A DNA stretch of 5,125 bases. Origin: Oscillospiraceae bacterium. GTDB taxonomy: Bacteria > Bacillota > Clostridia > Oscillospirales > Oscillospiraceae. The notes beneath the pieces are model-generated. The model did no database searches and was not told the origin of the DNA. It saw only the letters and a list, made by a program, of their open reading frames with translations. The stretch covers positions 1-5,125 of the forward strand of contig JAITGW010000095.1 of assembly GCA_031280325.1 (NCBI GenBank), given 5' to 3'. Numbering within the stretch: the stretch's first letter is position 1; every line of letters starts with the position of its first letter. The position numbers and the translations under genes were made by a program. Positions 1 through 5,125 of this stretch are shown in pieces.

Positions 1-1
1 A

Positions 2-1762
2 TACGGCGTCCGCGCGGCGGCTGACGTATACTTCGGCAAGGAGCTTGACGAGCTTACCCTGGCGGAGTGCGCGTCAATCATCGGAATCACGAATAACCCC
101 TCGATATACAGCCCGTATATCAGCGAAAAAACGAGAGAGCGCAACAAAACGCGGCAGGAGCTTGTGCTTGACGAAATGCTTGCGCAGGGGTATATAGACG
201 AGGCGGAATGCCGCGCCGCAAAAGCTCAGACGCTTGTGTTCAAGCGCGGCGACAACACAACTTCAAGCCAAGAGGTATACACATATTTTGAGGAGGTCGT
301 CATCAGCGACGTGCTTGACGATCTCATGGAACAGCGCGGCGTTAACCGCGACACCGCGTGGGCGCTGTTGCAGCGCGGCGGATATTCGATTATCTCCACG
401 ATGAATCCCGACATTCAGCAGATTGTGGACGAGGTGTATGCCGACCGCGAAAATCTGCCGAAGGTCACGGGCTCGAGCCAGCCGCTTCAGTCGGCGATTG
501 TCATCGTTGACCCGTACACCGGTCACATCGCAGCGCTTAGCGGTGGAACGGGCGAGAAGGATAAAAGCTGGCTGTTAAACCGCGCGACGGGCACCCGCCG
601 CCCGCCCGGATCGTCGATAAAACCCCTTTCGGTGTACGCCCCCGCGATGGACGCGGGGCTGATTTCTCCCGATACAAAGTTCAACGACGGCGCCGACATC
701 AAGCTGTCGGGAACGACCTGGTATCCGTTTAACGACGACCGCAAAAATCTTGGCGTAATGTCTATACAGGAGGCTATCGTCCGCTCCCGCAACACAATTT
801 CGGCGCAAACGCTCGATTTGCTCACCCCGACGGCATCCTTTAATTTCATGACGCAAAAGCTGGGCTTCTCGCTCAATCCCGCCGACAGGGACTACGCGCC
901 CTTGTCCGTAGGTCAGCTTACAAACGGCGCAACCGTGCGGGAAATGGCGTCAGCGTATACAATGTTTCCGGGCAGCGGCATACGCACCGAGGCAATCTCC
1001 TACACCAAGATTTACGACAGCGAGGGCAAGCTCATTTTTGAGAATACACCCGTAAGGATACCCTCGATTTCCGAGCAGACGGCGTATTGGATGACCGTTA
1101 TTCTTCACAACGCCGTCACCGGCGGCACGGGCGCGGGCGCAAATCTCGGCAAAATGCCGACAGCCGGAAAAACCGGTACAACCACAGCGATGAAGGATCG
1201 CTGGTTCTGCGGGTTTACTCCGTATTACGTCGCCGCCGTCTGGACGGGATATGACAAGCCCGAGGTTATGCACTCAAACGTTAACCCCGCCTCCGCAATA
1301 TTCAAGAAAATCATGAGCCGCATTCACGCGGAGCTTGACGTCAAAAAATTTCCAAAGCCGGACAACACCTATATCAAGCCCATAAAGGGACTTGACGACG
1401 TGGATTTCACAATCCGGTATGAAACGACGGACGGCACGCTTATCGATCTGTTCAAGGGCACGGGATACGTCGGTGAGCTTCGCACGGACGAGGCAAAGGA
1501 AATTTCAGGCTATACTCCGGTTTCCAATACTCCCCGGGAATGGACGCTCGGCGAGAATCCCGCCAAGAATATCCTCACGATACAATACTATTACAACGCG
1601 CCTCCTCCCTCGCCGACACCGACCTTTCCGGAGATCTCATATCCGCCGTTCCCGACCGAGTCGCCGCTCCCGACATATGAGCCTCCCATACCCTCTGAGA
1701 CGGCTCCCCCTGCGGAAACGCCCGCCGAAACTCCCCTGCCGACAGATACGGTTGAAGTTTAG
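2..1762 (+). CDS. Class A penicillin-binding protein (PBP1A-type), 3' part; N-terminus outside window
   Basis: Bifunctional peptidoglycan synthase: the GT51 domain polymerises lipid II and the transpeptidase domain cross-links stem peptides on the outer face of the membrane. The frame is open from base 2, giving 586 residues in the window. The first ~70 residues are the end of the GT51 domain (AAADVYFGK, then ELTLAE and a P-x-x-Y-x-P stretch); the membrane anchor and the catalytic Glu motif lie upstream of the window. A linker follows to about residue 160. The transpeptidase domain then shows SSIK (Ser204, codon 611-613, nucleophile; Lys207), SRN (262-264, codons 785-793) and KTG (390-392, codons 1169-1177), followed by DRWFCGFTPYY and WTGYDKP, all typical of class A PBPs. 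The internal ATG at 164 is not the start because homology continues upstream. The last 53 residues are a Pro-rich acidic tail. All catalytic motifs visible are intact. The exact paralogue cannot be named, so no symbol is given. Confidence 0.95.
   Translation, partial: YGVRAAADVYFGKELDELTLAECASIIGITNNPSIYSPYISEKTRERNKTRQELVLDEMLAQGYIDEAECRAAKAQTLVFKRGDNTTSSQEVYTYFEEVVISDVLDDLMEQRGVNRDTAWALLQRGGYSIISTMNPDIQQIVDEVYADRENLPKVTGSSQPLQSAIVIVDPYTGHIAALSGGTGEKDKSWLLNRATGTRRPPGSSIKPLSVYAPAMDAGLISPDTKFNDGADIKLSGTTWYPFNDDRKNLGVMSIQEAIVRSRNTISAQTLDLLTPTASFNFMTQKLGFSLNPADRDYAPLSVGQLTNGATVREMASAYTMFPGSGIRTEAISYTKIYDSEGKLIFENTPVRIPSISEQTAYWMTVILHNAVTGGTGAGANLGKMPTAGKTGTTTAMKDRWFCGFTPYYVAAVWTGYDKPEVMHSNVNPASAIFKKIMSRIHAELDVKKFPKPDNTYIKPIKGLDDVDFTIRYETTDGTLIDLFKGTGYVGELRTDEAKEISGYTPVSNTPREWTLGENPAKNILTIQYYYNAPPPSPTPTFPEISYPPFPTESPLPTYEPPIPSETAPPAETPAETPLPTDTVEV
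1601..1759 (+). other. Proline-rich, acidic low-complexity C-terminal tail of the PBP
   Basis: These 53 codons contain 19 Pro plus many Thr, Ser and Glu, and no Lys, Arg or His. The pattern is loose P-x-P and PxETP-like units rather than a strict tandem repeat. Tails of this kind are common at the extracellular end of class A PBPs in Gram-positive bacteria; I infer a disordered wall-spanning extension. No PASTA domain is visible. Confidence 0.75.
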
Positions 1763-1810
1763 TATACGAGCCAACACGCACACTTCTCTTTTTAAAATAC
1801 TTCCCTTGCC

Positions 1811-1896
1811 GCAGCAGCGTTTTGGAACGTTTTCTTGAAAGAGGACGCCGCAGGATGTGTCCGACTCTTCGGATAAACGTTCCAAAGCTCTGCTGT
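1811..1896 (+). promoter_or_regulatory. Long imperfect stem-loop in the leader of the FNT gene (candidate cis-regulatory RNA)
   Basis: Bases 1811-1832 pair with 1875-1896. The core TTTGGAACGTTT (1821-1832) is perfectly complementary to AAACGTTCCAAA (1875-1886). It extends outward through one G-U (1820/1887), one G-C, one C-T mismatch (1818/1889), six more Watson-Crick pairs and a terminal G-U: 19 Watson-Crick pairs, 2 G-U and 1 mismatch over 22 positions. The 42-base enclosed region can form a second hairpin, GGACGC (1843-1848) with GTGTCC (1857-1862), loop of 8. A competing small hairpin is TCCGA/TCGGA (1860-1864/1869-1873). No T-run follows, so it is not a standard terminator. It ends 36 bases before the Shine-Dalgarno of the transporter. 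It matches no riboswitch class that I recognise. It could also be a remnant of a small inverted-repeat element; short TTGC copies flank it (1806-1809 and 1897-1900). Confidence 0.45.
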
Positions 1897-1932
1897 TTGC
1901 AGGAGTAAAACCGATTAATAAGATCAAAAATA

Positions 1933-1937
1933 AGAGG
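1933..1937 (+). promoter_or_regulatory. Ribosome binding site of the FNT gene
   Basis: AGAGG lies nine bases before the ATG at 1947, a normal Shine-Dalgarno position. It decides the start: the frame is open back to a GTG at 1857, but the 30 extra residues from there would be unlike any FNT N-terminus, whereas MFSPKEIANNYI from 1947 matches how these proteins begin. Confidence 0.7.
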
Positions 1938-1946
1938 ATAAAGAAA

Positions 1947-2780
1947 ATGTTTTCACCAAAGGAAATCGCGAACAACTACATAGGCATCGGCGCCGGAAAA
2001 ACTAAAAACACAATTCTGTGCATTCTCATCCTCGGCGTCTTCGGCGGAATGTTTACGGGCTTTGCCGGCGTTGCCGCTACGGTCGCGTCTGCCACAGTCA
2101 CAAATGGATCGCTCTCACGTCTGCTTCAGGGTGCAATGTTCCCGTTCGGACTTATCGGCTCGCTCATCGCGGGCGGCGAGGTGTTCGTCGGCGGTGCTTT
2201 GCTGCTCGCGCCGCTGGCGCACAGGGAAGCGCGCTTTCCCGCCGTCATGAAAACCCTGATTATCGTTTGGATCGGTAACTTCATCGGCGCATCGCTCGTC
2301 TCCGCGCTGACTGTCGGCGGCGGCACATACAGTCTTTTCTCAAATCAGGCTGCTGTCCACGCGATCAGTCTTGCCGTCAGCAAGGCTAACATGACCTTTT
2401 TTATGGCATTTTTCCGCGGTATCATGTGCGGCTTTCTGGTGTGCATCGGCGTGTGGGTCGCCTTTGCCGCAAAGGACGTCGCGGGAAAGATAATCGGCTT
2501 GTACATGCCGATTATGATGTTCGTTCTGTGTTCATTTTCCAATGTCGTCGCAGACATGTACTATATAACCTGCGGTCTGTTCCTCAAGGCGGGCGGGAAC
2601 TATGCCGCGATCGCGGAGGAGTCCGGCGTCGCCGTCTCAACGCTCACCTGGAGCGCGATGTTTGCCAACAACATGCTGCCCGTGACGCTGGGCAATTTTG
2701 TCGGCGGCGGCGTCATCGTTGGCCTTGGCTATTGGCTGGTGTATACCAGGCGCGAAAAGCGGCAAGGCACTCCCGCGTGA
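1947..2780 (+). CDS. Formate/nitrite transporter (FNT) family channel with altered pore residues
   Basis: A 277-residue integral membrane protein, the usual FNT length. FNT proteins are pentamers passing small monovalent anions (formate, nitrite, hydrosulfide or related acids). Six membrane segments are visible at about residues 21-45, 60-77, 102-122, 149-175, 181-212 and 246-268. Diagnostic stretches are SLIAGGEVF after TM2, LVCIGVWVAFAAKDVAGK at TM4-TM5, and NNMLPVTLGN with GGGVIVGLGYW at TM6. Compared from memory with FocA, Lys146 (FocA Lys156) is kept. The central channel His (FocA His209) is Asn199 (codon 2541-2543), the Thr of the first signature (FocA Thr91) is Val81, and the Asn of the second (FocA Asn172) is Gly162. 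The family call is firm; the substrate is not. No pyruvate formate-lyase, nitrite reductase or sulfite reductase gene is adjacent to suggest one. The gene starts 184 bases after the PBP stop, with a structured leader between, and ends at a convergent terminator. Confidence 0.93.
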   Translation: MFSPKEIANNYIGIGAGKTKNTILCILILGVFGGMFTGFAGVAATVASATVTNGSLSRLLQGAMFPFGLIGSLIAGGEVFVGGALLLAPLAHREARFPAVMKTLIIVWIGNFIGASLVSALTVGGGTYSLFSNQAAVHAISLAVSKANMTFFMAFFRGIMCGFLVCIGVWVAFAAKDVAGKIIGLYMPIMMFVLCSFSNVVADMYYITCGLFLKAGGNYAAIAEESGVAVSTLTWSAMFANNMLPVTLGNFVGGGVIVGLGYWLVYTRREKRQGTPA

Positions 2781-2843
2781 TAAATCCGCGCGGCGCGCTT
2801 CGCTCCGGCGCACCTGCAAAAGCTTGCGGCGCCGCAAAATACC

Positions 2844-2884
2844 AAACAATCAGAGCGGACGCAATGCGTCCGCTCTGATTGTTT
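2844..2884. terminator. Bidirectional intrinsic terminator between the convergent genes
   Basis: Bases 2844-2862 pair perfectly with 2866-2884 (19 bp), with a three-base AAT loop. The GC-rich core AGAGCGGACGC is flanked by AAACAATC on the left and GATTGTTT on the right, so each strand reads a GC stem followed by a T-rich end (ATTGTTT; on the minus strand ATTGTTTGGTATTTT). It lies 63 bases after the transporter stop and 11 bases after the pheT stop, so it can serve both. The rest of the 115-base gap (2781-2895) holds only a 14-base palindrome at 2824-2837. Confidence 0.85.
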
Positions 2885-2895
2885 CCCGCGTATTC

Positions 2896-5125
2896 CTATC
2901 GTATAACAGCGGCGCAGTCACGCTCAAGCGCGGCCGTGATCGCCGCCATCGCCTCGTCCGCCTCGGCGTCCGTCAGCGTCCTCTCGTCAGAGCGGAATTC
3001 AAGCGAAAACGCCGCGCTCTTGCACCCTTCCGGAATCGGAGCACCCTCGTAAATATCAAACAGCCACGCATTTTTGAGTATTGCGCCGCCGGACGCTTTA
3101 ATGCACTGCGTCAGCCGCTCCGCCGTGATGAGTCTGTCGCACACAACGGATATATCCCGCTCCGCTGCCGGAAAGCGCGGCAGCGGAGCGTATTTCGGCT
3201 CCGCCGCGCGGAGCGGGATCGCGTCCTCAAGCTCAAGCTCAAAGATATACGTCTCTGAAAGTCCGTATTTTTTCGCGACCGCCGGATGAATCTGCCCCAA
3301 AAAGCCGATCTGCTCCCCGCCGGAGCGTATCGCTGCGCGCCGCCCGGGATGAAGCGTCTCAATCGGGCAAGCATCCGTGAAGGTCACGTCCGGTATCCGC
3401 AGAAATCCAAGCACCGCCTCCGCCGCGCCTTTCATCGCGTAAAAATCCCCCGCTCCGTATGAGCCGAGCGTGAGCACAACGCGCTCCCGCGGGAGTGTTT
3501 CGCCCTCATGCGGGCGGTATGTCTTCGCCAGCTCGTAAAGACGAACACTCGTGCCCCGCGCCTTGCGGTTATTCTCAAGCGCCGCGAGCATACCGGGAAT
3601 CGGCGTAGTGCGCATGATCGCGCGCTCCTCGCCCAAGGGGTTTAGAATTCGCACAAAATCGCGCTCACGGACACCCTCGCGCGGCATACCGATTTTGTCA
3701 AGGTCAGCTTCGCCTATGAACGAATATGTGTAGATTTCCGAATATCCAAGCGCGCGCACAAGCGCGCCGAGCGCGCTGTCGAGCTTTTGCCGCTCCGTAT
3801 ACCCTCCTGCAATGGCATCGCCCGAGAATACCGTTGGCTTTATCTTGTCATAGCCGTAAAAACGCGCAACTTCTTCCGCCAAATCCGTATAATGCTCCAC
3901 GTCAGAGCGCCAGCTCGGCACGACAACAACATGATTTTTAACGCCGAAGTCCAGTGTTTCAAGCACTTTTGTCATGAATCCCTCGGAAATATCCGTGCCC
4001 AGCAGGCGATTAATCTTCTCCGGCTCCAGTCCCAAAACCGCAGGCGCGTATTCCCGCGCGCGCACGTCAAGAACTCCGTCAAGCACCTCGCCCGCGCCAA
4101 GCTCCTCCACAAGCTGGCACGCGCGAAGCACCGCGGGCATGGTATTTTCAATGTCAAGACCCTTTTCAAAGCGGCCGGACGCGTCCGTGCGCATTCCGAG
4201 CGACATGGCCGTTTTGCGTATCGACACCCCGTCAAAATTCGCCGATTCAAACACCGCAAGGCGCGTATTCTCCGTGATTTCAGAGTTTTCTCCGCCCATC
4301 ACGCCCGCAACGCCGATGGGCTTGTTTCCATCCGCAATGACAAGATTATCGCGCGTGAGCGCGCGCGGCGTTCCATCTATGGTGCTGATCATCTCGCCCT
4401 CGCGCGCCGCGCGCACGACGATTTCCCCGCCGTCAAGGCAGGCATAATCGAACGCGTGCATGGGCTGACCGTATTCAAGCATGACGTAGTTTGTGATGTC
4501 AACGATGTTGTTAATCGGGCGCACTCCCGCCGCCCGCAGCCTCTGCCGCAGCCACTTTGGGCTTGGCTCAATTTTGATGCTGCGCACCATTTTCGCCGTA
4601 TAGCGCGGGCAAAGCTCGGGATTTTCGACAGTCACGCGCAGCTGTTCCGCGATATTTCCGCCCCCGCCGCGCACCGTCGGCTCCGCGAGCGTGAGCGCCG
4701 AGCCGAACGTCGCCGCGGATTCCCGCGCGAGTCCGATCATCGACAGGCAGTCAGGACGGTTGTTGGTGATCTCAAACTCGACGATAGAGTCGTCCGCGCC
4801 GATTATAGGGCGAATATCGTCCCCGGGCTTGCAGTCCTCCCCGCGCAGGATCATGATTCCGTCTTCGGTCTGCTCGGGACAATCATGCAAATCCAGGCCA
4901 AGCTCCGAAATTGAGCAGAGCATTCCCTCGCTCTTCACGCCGCGCAGCTTGCTCTTTTCGATCTTCTTTCCGCCCGGCAGGAGGGACTTGTGCTTCGCAA
5001 CGGGCACCATGTCCCCCGCGCGCACATTCTGCGCCCCGGTGACGATCTGAACGATCATGCGCGCTTTTGCGGCGCCGGCGGACGCAGAAGGATTGACCTG
5101 ATCTTCATCTCCGATATCAACCTGA
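2896..5125 (-). CDS. pheT: Phenylalanyl-tRNA synthetase beta subunit (5' end outside window)
   Basis: Partner of PheS in the cytoplasmic alpha2-beta2 enzyme that charges tRNA-Phe; the beta chain binds tRNA and edits Tyr-tRNA-Phe. 742 residues lie in the window, against about 800 for full PheT, so some 55-60 N-terminal residues are missing. Numbering from the first full codon at 5124, the domains are: tRNA-binding OB fold to ~75 (VQIVTGAQNV, LPGG, KLRGV-SEGMLCS), B3/B4 editing domain ~170-350, B5 ~355-435 (PSWRSDVEHYTDLAEEVARF), the catalytic-like core ~440-640 (NPLGEERAIMRTTPIPGML), and a C-terminal FDX-ACB domain ~649-741 (RFPAAERDISVV to the end). Editing residues known from bacterial PheT appear present: His223 in QPMHAFD, Glu293 in ESANF, Thr313 and Ala315 in RTDASGRFEKG. 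The ATG at 5056-5058 is not the start, because the frame continues upstream as QVDIGDED, typical of this fold. pheS would be expected just beyond the right edge. Confidence 0.97.
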   Translation of the reverse strand, partial: QVDIGDEDQVNPSASAGAAKARMIVQIVTGAQNVRAGDMVPVAKHKSLLPGGKKIEKSKLRGVKSEGMLCSISELGLDLHDCPEQTEDGIMILRGEDCKPGDDIRPIIGADDSIVEFEITNNRPDCLSMIGLARESAATFGSALTLAEPTVRGGGGNIAEQLRVTVENPELCPRYTAKMVRSIKIEPSPKWLRQRLRAAGVRPINNIVDITNYVMLEYGQPMHAFDYACLDGGEIVVRAAREGEMISTIDGTPRALTRDNLVIADGNKPIGVAGVMGGENSEITENTRLAVFESANFDGVSIRKTAMSLGMRTDASGRFEKGLDIENTMPAVLRACQLVEELGAGEVLDGVLDVRAREYAPAVLGLEPEKINRLLGTDISEGFMTKVLETLDFGVKNHVVVVPSWRSDVEHYTDLAEEVARFYGYDKIKPTVFSGDAIAGGYTERQKLDSALGALVRALGYSEIYTYSFIGEADLDKIGMPREGVRERDFVRILNPLGEERAIMRTTPIPGMLAALENNRKARGTSVRLYELAKTYRPHEGETLPRERVVLTLGSYGAGDFYAMKGAAEAVLGFLRIPDVTFTDACPIETLHPGRRAAIRSGGEQIGFLGQIHPAVAKKYGLSETYIFELELEDAIPLRAAEPKYAPLPRFPAAERDISVVCDRLITAERLTQCIKASGGAILKNAWLFDIYEGAPIPEGCKSAAFSLEFRSDERTLTDAEADEAMAAITAALERDCAAVIR
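3158..3214 (-). repeat. Two adjacent strong hairpins inside pheT
   Basis: Bases 3158-3170 pair perfectly with 3178-3190 (13 bp, almost all G-C, seven-base loop). Directly after, GCTCCGC (3198-3204) pairs with GCGGAGC (3208-3214) around a three-base loop. Both right arms contain GCGGAGCG. In the protein this is the linker and start of the FDX-ACB domain (around RAAEPKYAPLPRFPAAERD). No T-run follows in the pheT mRNA direction, so it is not a terminator. Confidence 0.5.

Noticed and set aside
575..1273. Minus-strand open frames across the PBP gene
   Set aside because: They overlap a well-supported PBP coding region, lack recognisable domains or ribosome sites, and are explained by GC-rich codon structure.
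1752..1798. Possible promoter for the FNT gene (TTGAAG at 1752-1757, TAAAAT at 1793-1798)
   Set aside because: The two boxes are 35 bases apart and no acceptable -35 lies 16-18 bases before TAAAAT. A start near 1805 would suit the stem-loop, but the sequence does not support a call.
1811..1896. The stem-loop as terminator of the PBP gene
   Set aside because: The loop region is 42 bases and no T-run follows the 3' arm (GTTTGCAGG).
1857..1946. N-terminal extension of the transporter to a GTG at 1857
   Set aside because: The extra 30 residues are Lys-rich and unlike any FNT N-terminus, and AGAGG is correctly spaced before the ATG at 1947.
2824..2837. Palindrome TTGCGGCGCCGCAA as operator or second terminator
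   Set aside because: It has no loop when folded and is short. A clear terminator lies seven bases further on. Chance is likely in such GC-rich sequence.
3787..4914. Long open frame (375 codons) on the plus strand opposite pheT
   Set aside because: It is an antisense shadow of GC-rich pheT codons. The translation is rich in Arg, His and Ala with no recognisable domain, and pheT on the other strand is unmistakable.

Overview
The window is GC-rich and carries three protein-coding genes in a convergent layout. Two genes point right: the 3' part of a class A penicillin-binding protein gene (2-1762) and a formate/nitrite transporter (FNT) family gene (1947-2780). One gene points left: most of pheT, the beta subunit of phenylalanyl-tRNA synthetase (2896-5125, its 5' end lies beyond the right edge). 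From protein style and base composition I infer a high-GC Clostridia (Bacillota), perhaps an Oscillospirales-like gut anaerobe. No rRNA or other taxonomic marker is present to prove it.

Left part (1-1762): the end of the glycosyltransferase (GT51) domain, a linker, a complete transpeptidase domain with intact SxxK, SxN and KTG motifs, and a proline-rich acidic tail. The 184-base gap after it (1763-1946) has no clear terminator. It holds a striking imperfect 22-bp inverted repeat enclosing a smaller hairpin, a possible 17-codon leader ORF, and a good Shine-Dalgarno just before the transporter start.

Middle (1947-2895): the transporter is unmistakably FNT by topology and by its TM5-TM6 motifs. 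However, the central channel histidine of the family is replaced by Asn, and two other conserved polar pore-region residues (Thr in the first signature, Asn in the second) are also replaced. A near-perfect, A- and T-flanked 19-bp hairpin sits between the convergent stops and probably terminates transcription from both sides.

Right part (2896-5125): pheT reads open through the right edge. The first internal ATG (5058) is not the true start, because coding similarity continues upstream of it. The editing-site residues look intact. An Ala/Ser-rich insertion sits in the N-terminal OB fold, and two strong hairpins lie in the coding sequence at the boundary before the anticodon-binding-like domain.

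The three genes serve unrelated jobs (wall synthesis, small-anion transport, tRNA charging); nothing suggests a single joint pathway. I see no mobile element, CRISPR array, tRNA or phage gene. The most noteworthy features are the altered FNT pore and the structured leader in front of it.
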